A stretch of DNA of 64,000 bases from assembly GCF_038050375.1 (NCBI RefSeq), contig NZ_CP150886.1, positions 1,777,318 through 1,841,317 of the forward strand. The letters are read 5' to 3'. The translations under genes were made by a program, and so were the position numbers. Below, piece after piece: positions 1-8,578 of the stretch; position 1 is the stretch's first letter, and each line of letters starts with the position of its first letter. Below the pieces are notes generated by a model. That model worked only from the letters and a program-made list of their open reading frames with translations, did not search any database and was not told the DNA's origin. This DNA comes from Okeanomitos corallinicola TIOX110 (GTDB taxonomy: Bacteria; Cyanobacteriota; Cyanobacteriia; Cyanobacteriales; Nostocaceae).

Positions 1-1586
1 ATTTCCAGTGGTTCTTGATCAGGCTGAAAATTAATTACTTTACTGGCTTTGTGTTCATATTTAGTCAAAATATATAAACCTTGCACACTCAAATCAGATA
101 AATATTTTTCAGCCGCAGCTATACAAATATTCGCTACTTGTTGATGATAAACATCTTTAGATTGTTGTTCATTATTTTGGATATTTTTATTTAATAAATA
201 GGAAATACTCCCCATCACAGCAGCACCCACAGGTCCACCTAACAACCATCCCACACCACCACCTACAGCGATTGAACCTGTTTCTCTTAAATCATGACTA
301 TTAGTGTGATTGGGTTTGGGTGGTAAATTTAACTTAGGTGCATCAGGAAAAGGAATTGTTAAATCTTCTGGTCTTTCTTCTTGGAAAAAATCGTAAGCTT
401 GATATAACCATCCCATCACAGATAACTGTAATTCTGTCAAATCTTGTTTTAAAGTACCAATTTGCCAAGATTGTAAATCATTTCCTGCTAATACAACTGC
501 AAGATCAGATTGATATTTAGCTAAAAGATTAGGTAATTTCAAGCATTCTTTTAATTCATAAATACTGCTTTTAAAACCTTGAAAAATAATATTTTTAGCT
601 TTTTCCTTAATTGCTATTTTAGACGTTTTATTTTCATCAAATGTTTTAATTTCATGACTAATTTTACCAATTTTATCAGCTAATAAAGATTGAATTTGAG
701 AAGTTATTGCTTCTACCCTTGGTAAACGGACTCCACCACAATCTTGCTGTAATATTCCCACTATATGCTGTAAAGATGTTTCAAAAGCAGATAAACCACT
801 ACTGTTAGTAAGAGCAATATCACCTTTTAATCTAGCACGTAAAGCAGGTAAAGCATCAACTCGATATAAATTACTAAACCCTGGAGGTAAATCAGCACGG
901 AAACTTTCAGCCACAAATAATAAACGATGATAAACTTGTTTTTGTTCTTCCGGTGTGAGTAAATTTAAAAAATTGGCGACAAAAATAACAGTTTTAATTT
1001 CCCTTTCTAATAACCAATCCCGTAAATTTTCTCTCTCACCTAAAGTCATTAATTTGCGAGCATCTAATACTTGAATGACTAAATCTGCACCTAATAACTT
1101 ATCTTGGACTAAATTATCTTGTGCTTCTCTGTCATTAGTTCCTGGTAAATCAATTAATTCTACATTCTTTTCTAAGAATGGATGAGGACAAAAAACTTCA
1201 ACAGATACTACATTTTTCTGCATCTGTCTGTTGCGATCTAACACAGCAAACTTTTCTAAAATATTTGTACCATCACGGTATATTTCTGTTCCATCTGATA
1301 ATATAATTCTCGTTCGCAGAGTAGCACCATATTTAACAGTAATTGCAGCACCAGTAGTAGGGATTAAATCAATAGGTAAAGTGCGATTTCCCAACATTGC
1401 ATTTAACAAAGTTGATTTACCGTAATTAAAGGGAGCAAATACCGCAATCTGGAAATTAGGATTAGCTAAATAATTACTAACAGCAATGATATTTTTATAT
1501 AATGTGGATTCTTGATCTAAGTCTAATGACTGACAAGCTGATTTAAGAGAATTAGTTAGTTGAATATAATCTGGTTTTTGGTGCAT
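1..1586 (-). CDS. Dynamin-like GTPase (second of pair), 3' end outside window
   Basis: This open frame runs leftward from ATG 1586 and off the window edge, giving 528 visible residues. The N-terminal GTPase domain has a P-loop APFNYGKST at residues 51-59, where Ala replaces the usual first Gly, a switch II DLPG at 146-149, and NFLN at 205-208 where a G4 motif (N/TKxD) is expected. Residues about 437-462 form a glycine-rich hydrophobic stretch (GGGVGWLLGGPVGAAVMG), like the membrane-inserting paddle of bacterial dynamins. It lies 173 bp downstream of a BDLP1-like gene on the same strand and is probably co-transcribed with it. By family it should remodel membranes with its partner. The eroded G1 and G4 motifs suggest weak or altered nucleotide binding, which is inference. 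The end of the gene is not visible. Confidence 0.8.
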   Translation of the reverse strand, partial: MHQKPDYIQLTNSLKSACQSLDLDQESTLYKNIIAVSNYLANPNFQIAVFAPFNYGKSTLLNAMLGNRTLPIDLIPTTGAAITVKYGATLRTRIILSDGTEIYRDGTNILEKFAVLDRNRQMQKNVVSVEVFCPHPFLEKNVELIDLPGTNDREAQDNLVQDKLLGADLVIQVLDARKLMTLGERENLRDWLLEREIKTVIFVANFLNLLTPEEQKQVYHRLLFVAESFRADLPPGFSNLYRVDALPALRARLKGDIALTNSSGLSAFETSLQHIVGILQQDCGGVRLPRVEAITSQIQSLLADKIGKISHEIKTFDENKTSKIAIKEKAKNIIFQGFKSSIYELKECLKLPNLLAKYQSDLAVVLAGNDLQSWQIGTLKQDLTELQLSVMGWLYQAYDFFQEERPEDLTIPFPDAPKLNLPPKPNHTNSHDLRETGSIAVGGGVGWLLGGPVGAAVMGSISYLLNKNIQNNEQQSKDVYHQQVANICIAAAEKYLSDLSVQGLYILTKYEHKASKVINFQPDQEPLE

Positions 1587-1706
1587 ATTTTTTTGATTTA
1601 ATTTCTAATTATTTCTCAATTCTTCATTCCCACACTTTGTATGAAAATGAATGTATAAGGTTTTACCCTTATTCAACTAGAGTAGAAGCAGAGCCTCTAT
1701 TTAACA

Positions 1707-1727
1707 TTCCTAGTCTGAGACTAGGAA
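1707..1727. repeat. 21-bp near-perfect palindrome between dynamin genes
   Basis: TTCCTAGTCT-G-AGACTAGGAA: 10-bp perfect arms around one base. It is preceded by a smaller palindrome AGAGCCTCT near 1690-1698. It resembles the short interspersed palindromes common in Nostocales spacers. It could fold in RNA between the two dynamin cistrons and tune their ratio. There is no poly-T tract, so it is not a clear terminator. Confidence 0.6.
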
Positions 1728-1759
1728 CGAGAAATGAAGACATGATATGCAACTACTTG

Positions 1760-3841
1760 TTAACCATAATCAGCTAATAAATTACTGTATGTAGATTCGA
1801 TTTTTTGCATTTCCTCAATGATGTTATCCTGTAAAGTTTGAAACCGCTTAAATTCTGTTTCTCGATTAATTTCTTGGTTTTCTTTTTGTTGGAGAAGATT
1901 ATCTAATTCAGATTTACGTGAATTGATATCATCATTAATTCTGAAAGTAACTTCTCTTTCGTAAGCATTAAAACATTCTTTAACTGCATCATAAACAGTT
2001 TGTGATTGTTCATGGGCAAGTTGTGGAAGATATTTAATTAACTCTTTTTTGGCAGTTTTTACTAATTCTTTTCTAGCTTGATCAGCTTGTAAAATCCCTA
2101 CACCTAAACCTAACAATGCAAAGCCAATAGGTCCGAGAAAAATACCTGTTACTGCTGTCATGATTCCACCAATACCAATGACAGTAAAATAGTTTAACAG
2201 AATGTTTTTCCAATCAAACCCAGCCCCAGCTAAAGCTACACCAGCTAAATTCCCTTTTGATAAAGATAATAAACCCATAGCCCATTTTGCCCAGGTCGGT
2301 GAGTTATCATTTTCTGTGCTACTGTTGGCGTTAACTTTGACTTTTTTACCTGTTAGTTTTTCGGTAATTTGATTGGTGACTTTGCTATAAGAAGCACCAT
2401 ATTGAGCAGCAGAAAGAGATAATTCTCTAAATGCACTATTAATTTCTTTCTCTGCGGTTAAAGTCCAGGCTGAAAATTTATCTGTGATGTATTCTTCAAA
2501 GGCTTTTTGTAATGCTTCATTGAATTCTTCTCTTTTCCCGCTTCTGAGAAAATCCAACATATTCAAATCTGGTTGATAGCGTAAGAAATCATTCTCAAAG
2601 GTATTACCCAAATCTAAAACATAACTCCGAAAAGATTCAGATATTTGCCGTGCTTGAGTATCTCTAGTGCTAAGAATTTCTTTTTGGAATTGATCACGGA
2701 TGTTGTTGAGTTTATTAAATTCTGGTTCGACTGAATCAATCCGTTCTTTTAATTCTGCTACGTCTTGATCAAGTAGGGGAATGCGTCTCTCAATAGCTTC
2801 GCGGGTATGGTTGATAGTTTGTCTGGCTAAAGTTCTCACTTGACGTAATTCAGCGATCGCTCTTTCCCTAGTTAAAAAGGTATTTAAAGCTCCCATAAAC
2901 TCAGGAAAACCAGTTTTACTTAAATCAGCTTGGGGATTTTTTAACCTACGTCTTAATGCTTGAATTGAAGAAATTTCAAACACACGCTCATCATAAATAT
3001 CCTGTCCATCTAAGTAACAATATTCTCCTAAATTTGCCTTAAATACCTGTCTTAATCTATCTTCTGCTGCTGCTAAGTCTTCCAAATCATCAGGATCAAT
3101 TAATGATTCTTTCACTTGATCCCAAGCATTTATCAAGAAGAAAACTGATAATCCCCGACCTTTAATATAGTTCTCTAAGTATCTTCTTTCCCCTAAAGTA
3201 CAAGGTTGAGAAGCACGCATCACAAACAAAATGGCATGACAATTATTCAGATAACCTAAGGATAATTCATTACGTGCTTCTGTATCATTTAATCCGGGAC
3301 TATCAACAATTTCAATGCCTTTCTCTAACAAAGTTAAGGGATATTCAACCACTGCATAATCAACATTAGGAAAAGCTTCCTTTTTCTCCTGTTCTAATTT
3401 TTTAGCCTCTGCTGGATCAATTGTATATTCTTTTTTAAAGCTTTGAAAATCTAACTTTTGTGGATCTTTACCATCATTAAAATGAATGGTAACTTGTTTT
3501 TCTGAGCCATACCGCAACATGGTTAATACTGCCGTACAGGGATTTACATCACTAGGTAATATATTTTCTCCTATCAACGCATTTAAAAATGTGCTTTTCC
3601 CCCGTTTCATATCACCTAAAACCAAAAGTCTAAATACCCCTTGACGGAGGTTTTGACTCGCTAAGTTTATATCTTCAATATCCCTGGATAAACTCAATTT
3701 CCCTGAAGAATTATTTCCTGCTAATTCCGCTTGATTAATAGTGGCTGCAATTTTACTTAAACAAGCAGCAATTTCTGACTTTGCTTGAGCAACTCGCTCT
3801 AAATCACTGATAAATTTATCAGTATCAACTTGATAATTCAT
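1760..3841 (-). CDS. Bacterial dynamin-like protein (BDLP1 ortholog)
   Basis: A 693-residue GTPase of the dynamin superfamily, matching the length of Nostoc punctiforme BDLP1 and, from memory, closely similar along its whole length. The motifs are intact: P-loop GDMKRGKST at 76-84 (Lys82), switch II DSPG at 180-183, and G4 NAWD at 238-241. A helical trunk follows. A hydrophobic paddle at about 570-607 (VIGIGGIMTAVTGIFLGPIG) is the segment that inserts into the membrane in BDLP1. In that family GTP binding drives polymerisation on, and tubulation of, lipid bilayers. The start ATG lies 13 bp after the stop of the small membrane protein upstream, and a second dynamin-like gene follows, so the three probably form one operon. 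The biological role in cyanobacteria is unsettled; membrane repair, thylakoid remodelling or defence are all possible. Confidence 0.93.
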   Translation of the reverse strand: MNYQVDTDKFISDLERVAQAKSEIAACLSKIAATINQAELAGNNSSGKLSLSRDIEDINLASQNLRQGVFRLLVLGDMKRGKSTFLNALIGENILPSDVNPCTAVLTMLRYGSEKQVTIHFNDGKDPQKLDFQSFKKEYTIDPAEAKKLEQEKKEAFPNVDYAVVEYPLTLLEKGIEIVDSPGLNDTEARNELSLGYLNNCHAILFVMRASQPCTLGERRYLENYIKGRGLSVFFLINAWDQVKESLIDPDDLEDLAAAEDRLRQVFKANLGEYCYLDGQDIYDERVFEISSIQALRRRLKNPQADLSKTGFPEFMGALNTFLTRERAIAELRQVRTLARQTINHTREAIERRIPLLDQDVAELKERIDSVEPEFNKLNNIRDQFQKEILSTRDTQARQISESFRSYVLDLGNTFENDFLRYQPDLNMLDFLRSGKREEFNEALQKAFEEYITDKFSAWTLTAEKEINSAFRELSLSAAQYGASYSKVTNQITEKLTGKKVKVNANSSTENDNSPTWAKWAMGLLSLSKGNLAGVALAGAGFDWKNILLNYFTVIGIGGIMTAVTGIFLGPIGFALLGLGVGILQADQARKELVKTAKKELIKYLPQLAHEQSQTVYDAVKECFNAYEREVTFRINDDINSRKSELDNLLQQKENQEINRETEFKRFQTLQDNIIEEMQKIESTYSNLLADYG

Positions 3842-3853
3842 TGTAATTACACT

Positions 3854-4159
3854 CTATTTAATGTTTTTAAATTTAGATTCTAGAAAAAGTTTATAAACTA
3901 AAAAAGCTAATGCCCCAAAAATTACAAATCCAGCTATGAATGTAGCCACACGAACTGCCACAATGGTGACAACTAAAAGACCAAAAAGTTTTGCACCTAA
4001 AATAACTTTCCTCATCCAAGATTTTTGGTTCTTTTCTGGTTGATGCTTTTGAGTTTCATAAAAAGGTGTTTCTTCAATATTCATCATATTTTCCATTTCT
4101 CGCAGACGTTTTTCAACTCTACGCTGCATTTCTCTATTATGTTCATCTTGTGATGTCAT
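3854..4159 (-). CDS. Small membrane protein upstream of dynamin operon
   Basis: A 101-residue protein with a charged N-terminal half (EHNREMQRRVEKRLREMENMM, likely helical) and a hydrophobic C-terminal half from about residue 50 to 95 that can make two transmembrane helices joined by a short turn. It ends in a Lys-rich tail. It is the first gene of the leftward operon with the BDLP1-like dynamin 13 bp downstream. I do not recognise a named family. Position and topology suggest a membrane anchor or recruiter for the dynamin, but this is inference from context only. The start ATG at 4159 is the only in-frame ATG before the conserved charged helix. Confidence 0.7.
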   Translation of the reverse strand: MTSQDEHNREMQRRVEKRLREMENMMNIEETPFYETQKHQPEKNQKSWMRKVILGAKLFGLLVVTIVAVRVATFIAGFVIFGALAFLVYKLFLESKFKNIK

Positions 4160-4364
4160 TTTTGTCTACCTCATGTTGTCTTCTATGTTGTATTTTAACT
4201 TACACTAATCATAGCAAATACTTGAAAAACATAGTTGTAGAGTTAAATTTTTCAGCAAATGATTGCTAAAGAGTTGATATTGCTACACTCTGTCAAATTC
4301 AATATTTTTTCTCTACTTTTCGGAAATTGTGAGTAAATTTCTCAACGGGAAGAATGTAAAAGAT

Positions 4365-4380
4365 TGTGAATATATTCACC
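4365..4380. promoter_or_regulatory. Candidate CRP-type operator upstream of cysK
   Basis: The sequence TGTGA-ATATAT-TCACC contains a perfect 14-bp palindrome (GTGAATATATTCAC, 4366-4379). It matches 9 of 10 fixed positions of the CRP consensus TGTGA-N6-TCACA, which cyanobacterial CRP homologs (SyCRP1, AnCrpA) also recognise. It lies about 45 bp upstream of the cysK start. Binding is inferred; the match is seen. Confidence 0.45.
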
Positions 4381-4424
4381 TGTACGGCAAAATTTGAGAG
4401 AGTAGAACACAGGTAAATTTAGAT

Positions 4425-5399
4425 ATGGATATAAAACAAGGATTCGTTGGTACAATTGGCAACACGCCCTTAATTCGCTTAAACAGTTTTAGTGAACAAA
4501 CAGGTTGTGAAATCTTAGCCAAAGCAGAATTTCTCAATCCTGGTGGTTCTATTAAAGATCGTGCAGCACTTTACATCATTGAAGACGCAGAAAAACAGGG
4601 TTTACTCAAACCCGGTGGCACAGTAGTGGAAGGGACTGCTGGTAACACAGGTATTGGACTGGCACATATCTGCAATGCTAAAGGTTATAAATGCCTGATT
4701 ATTATTCCCAATACCCAATCCCAAGAAAAAATAGATGCGCTAACTACCTTGGGTGCAGAAGTTCGTCCAGTTCCCGCTGTACCCTACAAAGATCCAAATA
4801 ATTACGTTAAATTATCTGGTAGAGTCGCCACCGAGATAGAAAACGCAATTTGGGCAAATCAATTTGATAATTTAGCTAACCGTCGCGCTCATTACGAAAC
4901 CACCGGAGAGGAAATTTGGAGACAGACGGGAGGTAAAATAGATGGTTGGGTAGCTGCAACTGGTACAGGTGGAACTTATGCAGGTGTAGCAATGTGTTTA
5001 AAAGAAAAAAACCCAGCCGTTAAATGTGTAATTGCTGATCCTATGGGTAGCGGGTTATATAGCTATGTGAAAACCGGAGAAATTAAAATTTCTGGTAATT
5101 CTATTACAGAAGGGATTGGTAATAGTAGAATTACAGCTAACATGGAAGGCGCACCCATTGATGATGCCATTCAAATTGATGATCAAGAAGCATTACGAGT
5201 TGTTTATCAACTATTACATCAAGATGGTTTACTGATGGGTGGTTCAACGGGAATTAATGTCGGTGCTGCCGTAGCTTTAGCAAAACAATTAGGCCCCGGA
5301 CATACTATTGTTACTATTCTTTGTGACAATGGTTCTCGCTATCAATCTCGTATTTTTAACCAGGAATGGTTGGCTAGTAAAGGCTTGGTTGTGAGTTAG
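4425..5399 (+). CDS. cysK: Cysteine synthase A (O-acetylserine sulfhydrylase)
   Basis: A 324-residue PLP enzyme that makes cysteine from O-acetylserine and sulfide in the cytosol. The PLP lysine is Lys44 in PGGSIKDRA. The substrate loop reads GTAGNTG near residue 70 (TSGNTG in many relatives), and the phosphate-binding glycine loop ATGTGGT is near 180. The length fits the CysK family rather than cystathionine beta-synthase, since there are no CBS domains. The start ATG has an ACAGG-type ribosome site about 10 bases upstream. It is transcribed alone, divergent from the dynamin operon. A CRP-like palindrome upstream and an 18-bp palindrome downstream bracket the unit. ATP sulfurylase for the same pathway lies at 12.3-13.5 kb but is not linked in an operon. 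Confidence 0.95.
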   Translation: MDIKQGFVGTIGNTPLIRLNSFSEQTGCEILAKAEFLNPGGSIKDRAALYIIEDAEKQGLLKPGGTVVEGTAGNTGIGLAHICNAKGYKCLIIIPNTQSQEKIDALTTLGAEVRPVPAVPYKDPNNYVKLSGRVATEIENAIWANQFDNLANRRAHYETTGEEIWRQTGGKIDGWVAATGTGGTYAGVAMCLKEKNPAVKCVIADPMGSGLYSYVKTGEIKISGNSITEGIGNSRITANMEGAPIDDAIQIDDQEALRVVYQLLHQDGLLMGGSTGINVGAAVALAKQLGPGHTIVTILCDNGSRYQSRIFNQEWLASKGLVVS

Positions 5400-5425
5400 G
5401 ATTTGTTCCAGTATATGAATGTAGG

Positions 5426-5443
5426 GACGTTCCATGGAACGTC
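5426..5443. repeat. 18-bp perfect palindrome downstream of cysK
   Basis: GACGTTCCATGGAACGTC is a perfect palindrome 26 bp after the cysK stop, embedded in GTAGG...TCTCTA. A run of TTTTT follows about 12 bases later, so it may act as a transcription terminator. The GTAGGGACGT... form looks like a known class of interspersed cyanobacterial repeats; copy number elsewhere cannot be judged here. Confidence 0.6.
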
Positions 5444-5505
5444 TCTAAAAGGGTTTTTAAAAACGCATATTTAATTTCTGGAGATGTCCAATAGGAGTCC
5501 TAGAG

Positions 5506-6339
5506 TTGAATATAAATTCTCAGTCTCCTTTACAATATTTCTTGGACACGCTACGCAAACGTTATTTTTTCCTTATGAATCCCTACAATATTCTTTCTGA
5601 AACCAAACTGCAATGTGTTAGCGATCGCACTACCAAAACCTTGTTAGAAAATTGTGAAAGTGCGGCAAAAATCCTAGTTTTAGTTTTACCACAACTGGGA
5701 GATTTTGATAGTCTTGAATATGCCTGGTGGTTACAACGGGAAGCTAAAAATTTAGCAAATCAAAAAATTGCCATTCGTGCAGTAGGAATTGGTCATCTTG
5801 ATTCAGGCAATAAATTCTGTGCATATACAGGGTTTCCTCCAGAAAATTTATTTGTTGATCCTGATGGAGAATTACATCAAAAGCTGAATCTTTATTCAGG
5901 TTTAAAAGTTGCAATTCCTGGACTTTCCCCATCTCAAAAAGCATGGTTTAACTTACTATTAATGTGTGCAGGAATTGGCAGTCCTGGGACATTAAAAGAA
6001 GTGTTTCGGGGATATAAAGGAGATAAAAACGCACCCCAACTTTTCGCAGATGAAGAAATTATCAAAGGTACTCCCTTACCCGCTTTTAAAGGCTCATTTT
6101 TTAAATTAGCTGGTGGTCATGGTTTTCAAAGACCTTTTGAATTAGCAACTCTGAGACTCAGAAATATGGTAGAAGTTCTCAAAAATTGGTCAACCTATGT
6201 ACCCGATTCTGCCCACATAACCCAGCGAGGCGGTACTTTTTTGTTTGATCATCAAGGTGAGTTACTTTATGAACATCGAGATCCAGGAATTTTAGGTTTT
6301 GCTGCTAATATGAGTCAACCTCTATCTTTTTTATGTTAA
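5506..6339 (+). CDS. Peroxiredoxin-like (AhpC/TSA-type) protein lacking catalytic cysteines
   Basis: A 277-residue protein that I match to the AhpC/TSA-like family shared by cyanobacteria and plant chloroplasts, through landmarks such as LPQLGDFDSLEYAWWL, AGIGSPGTLKEVFRGY and FELATLRLRNM. At the place where a thioredoxin-fold CxxC would sit, after the beta strand ILVLVLP, there is no cysteine. A classic peroxidase mechanism is therefore unlikely from this motif. The start is TTG 5506, chosen because AGGAG at 5493-5497 sits 8 bases upstream. ATG 5575 (residue 24) is the alternative. The stop overlaps the next gene, a thioredoxin-like ferredoxin, by 7 bases, which implies translational coupling and a shared redox or iron-sulfur task. 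The actual substrate is unknown. Confidence 0.8.
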   Translation: MNINSQSPLQYFLDTLRKRYFFLMNPYNILSETKLQCVSDRTTKTLLENCESAAKILVLVLPQLGDFDSLEYAWWLQREAKNLANQKIAIRAVGIGHLDSGNKFCAYTGFPPENLFVDPDGELHQKLNLYSGLKVAIPGLSPSQKAWFNLLLMCAGIGSPGTLKEVFRGYKGDKNAPQLFADEEIIKGTPLPAFKGSFFKLAGGHGFQRPFELATLRLRNMVEVLKNWSTYVPDSAHITQRGGTFLFDHQGELLYEHRDPGILGFAANMSQPLSFLC

Positions 6340-6668
6340 ATCTCACCACTGAAGATCAAGTAGAATCTAGCAAATGTGTACAGGTGTGTCAACATCGTAG
6401 TTGTAGAAAACAAGGTGCAGAAGCAGTTTTAGCTGCTTTTCAGGCTTTACCAGTTCCCAATGTGAAAGTTACAGCTAGTGGTTGCTTAGGACAGTGTGGT
6501 AACGGCCCAATGGTGCTAGTATTACCAGGTATGGTTTGGTATTCTCGCGTTTTAGCTCAAGAAGTACCAATACTGGTTGAAAAACATTTATTAAGTGGTC
6601 AAATAGTCAAACAGATGCTTTATCATCGTTTCATGCTTAGAGATAATGCTGATGAAAAAATCTCCTAA
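6333..6668 (+). CDS. Thioredoxin-like [2Fe-2S] ferredoxin domain protein
   Basis: A 111-residue protein with the four-cysteine pattern of thioredoxin-fold [2Fe-2S] ferredoxins: Cys19 and Cys24 in VCQHRSCRKQG, then Cys50/Cys54-type residues in SGCLGQCGNGP. Such domains occur alone and in NuoE/HoxE subunits, where they carry electrons. Length and absence of other domains indicate a stand-alone carrier. ATG 6333 overlaps the stop of the peroxiredoxin-like gene (ATGTTAA), so the two are co-translated. The gene downstream starts within 40 bp, so it may also be in the operon. The redox partner cannot be read from sequence. Confidence 0.85.
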   Translation: MLNLTTEDQVESSKCVQVCQHRSCRKQGAEAVLAAFQALPVPNVKVTASGCLGQCGNGPMVLVLPGMVWYSRVLAQEVPILVEKHLLSGQIVKQMLYHRFMLRDNADEKIS

Positions 6669-6701
6669 AACTGCACCTTGTTCACTGAAGTGAGGCATCG
6701 G

Positions 6702-7442
6702 ATGGACATTAAGCAGCTACGCCAAGCTTTAAAACTAAAGTGGTTGAATTATTGCGAAGAAAATATTTCTTGGCTGGACAAAATGCAGATTTGGCGATCT
6801 TATGATCGTGTCAGAAGACCTTCATCTGGTTATATTTTGGCAACTTTATCTGTTTTAGAACCACGTTTAAAACAAATACTCCCGTTTCTGCTGGAATTAA
6901 ATAATAATCCTGATCAAATAGTTGCAGCTTTAGGTCTGAATTTTAATCCTGATGAAGAGTTACGTTTATTACGGTTAAAAAATTCTTCTGCTAAAAATCA
7001 GATTTTTAGTAAGCCTTCTGTCCAGGTTTTTGGAGTTGGACAACAAAATAAACCGGTACTACTTAGAATAGTTTCAGATGTTGAACAAAAATGTCAATCT
7101 GTTTCTGTGGTTGCCATCAATAAATCAGCAAATGATCATTCTAGTTTGTTAAAAGCAGAAACTGTTAGGGAAAATAAGCACTTACAACTGGGGCGATCGC
7201 CAACCATTACTGCACCTGTACCCACTGCAACTAAACCCGTACCTGCTTCCGTCTCAATCTCTGAATTTAACTTCAAATACCAATATACGGGCATTCCAGT
7301 CAAGGAAATTTCCTATATTTCCTCAACTACTAATGCCCGTAGTTTACCCGCTTGGATGGACGAATTTTGCCCAGGTGTAAACAGTGAACAGGTTATACAT
7401 GACAGACAAGGGAAGAATAATCACCCAATCACTAAGAACTAA
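6702..7442 (+). CDS. DUF5331-type cyanobacterial protein
   Basis: A protein of 246 residues from ATG 6702. I prefer that start over TTG 6678 because GTGAGG lies 6 bases before the ATG and the conserved text begins there (MDIKQLRQALKLKWLNYCEEN). The first 90 residues are a basic, aromatic-rich helical domain (WLDKMQIWRSYDRVRRPSSGYILATLSVLEP) that I recall as DUF5331, known only in cyanobacteria. The rest is low in recognisable structure, with Ser/Thr/Pro-rich linkers and a short conserved tail (LPAWMDEFCPG). No function is known. It follows the ferredoxin-like gene closely on the same strand and may be its third cistron. Confidence 0.65.
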   Translation: MDIKQLRQALKLKWLNYCEENISWLDKMQIWRSYDRVRRPSSGYILATLSVLEPRLKQILPFLLELNNNPDQIVAALGLNFNPDEELRLLRLKNSSAKNQIFSKPSVQVFGVGQQNKPVLLRIVSDVEQKCQSVSVVAINKSANDHSSLLKAETVRENKHLQLGRSPTITAPVPTATKPVPASVSISEFNFKYQYTGIPVKEISYISSTTNARSLPAWMDEFCPGVNSEQVIHDRQGKNNHPITKN

Positions 7443-7470
7443 TGACCAATGACTAATAACTAATGACTAA

Positions 7471-8451
7471 TTACGGATATTCGTGAGATACAAAGGGGAG
7501 GGAAACAACTTCCCCTTCACTTATTCCTACTTGCACTTTTAAACCCACTCCACCAGCTTTAGAACGAATATAACCTAGCCCAAAATGACCATCGGGAGTT
7601 TCGGTATAACTGGTGAGTTTACCGATTTTTTCTTCTTGGATGGTAATGACTGTTCCTGGTTCTGCGGGACTATTGAGACGAATTCCCCACAGGTATTGTT
7701 TTACGCCTTTATAAGTGTTTAACCTAGCAATGGTTTCTTGACCAATATAACAACCTTTATCAAAGGATACAGTTTGCCATAACCCAACTTCTAAGGGGTT
7801 ATAATCATCGGTCAATTCTGCATCTGGTACGGGACGACCTTGTAATATTCGCAATGTCTCCCAAGCGCGGTCGCTTAATTCTACTGCACCGTAATTTAAT
7901 ATCTGTTGCCAAAGCTTTGGTTTTTCCGTGACGGGGAAAATTAAAGTATATCCAGGGTTAGTTAAACCGCTACCCACCGCAAAAATTGTCTGATTTATGA
8001 AAATATTACTGCCTTGAGGTTTGCCAATGAGCGCACCAGCCCCTAGCTTCTCTATAATAGCGTCGCTTGCTGATCCGATGATGCTCAAAGTTGCAGTTTC
8101 ATCAGTCACATCTGTTAATGTTACCTTGTCGGCAAAAAATATATAACGATCTAACCACTGCATCAAAAATTCTCGCCGATGGGGTGAAACTAATAGCAAC
8201 ACGGCATCATCAAGAACGTATCCTGTTGCTAAATCTATAGTTCTAGCTGTGGATGTCACCATCACAGTATCACAACCTTCACCGGGTTTGAGACTTTGAA
8301 AATCATTGGTGCTTTGGTTATGTAAAAAACGTAGCCGATCATCATCACCAATTCTGATTCTACCCCAATGAGAGCGATCGCAAACAACAACCCCTTTTGT
8401 CACTGCATGAATAGCTTCTCTATCTTGATGATTAATTATGGATGCTGTCAT
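7471..8451 (-). CDS. ygfZ: YgfZ/GcvT-like folate-binding protein
   Basis: A folate-binding protein of the GcvT/YgfZ/CAF17 superfamily that helps make or repair iron-sulfur clusters in certain enzymes. The diagnostic YgfZ signature is visible as FDKGCYIGQETIARL around residue 240, including the conserved Cys. The N-terminal domain (VAVCDRSHWGRI-like, RLRFLHNQSTNDFQ) fits cyanobacterial relatives. The frame stays open upstream to TTG 8508, with ATG codons at 8478 and 8451. I chose 8451 because the residues before it do not resemble the family, but no start has a strong ribosome site. It is a single gene, convergent with the DUF5331 gene and separated from it by 28 bp of TAATGAC-like repeats. 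Confidence 0.85.
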   Translation of the reverse strand: MTASIINHQDREAIHAVTKGVVVCDRSHWGRIRIGDDDRLRFLHNQSTNDFQSLKPGEGCDTVMVTSTARTIDLATGYVLDDAVLLLVSPHRREFLMQWLDRYIFFADKVTLTDVTDETATLSIIGSASDAIIEKLGAGALIGKPQGSNIFINQTIFAVGSGLTNPGYTLIFPVTEKPKLWQQILNYGAVELSDRAWETLRILQGRPVPDAELTDDYNPLEVGLWQTVSFDKGCYIGQETIARLNTYKGVKQYLWGIRLNSPAEPGTVITIQEEKIGKLTSYTETPDGHFGLGYIRSKAGGVGLKVQVGISEGEVVSLPFVSHEYP

Positions 8452-8578
8452 AGTTATAAAAAATTTCCCTATTTTCATATTTTGTTTTTGTCTCAAAAAT
8501 CTTAACAAATAGGGATACCTTCTTACTACTAACTCATGCTAGGTTTCGGGTAGAATTCGGGGAGGACTATTTTTTTGG

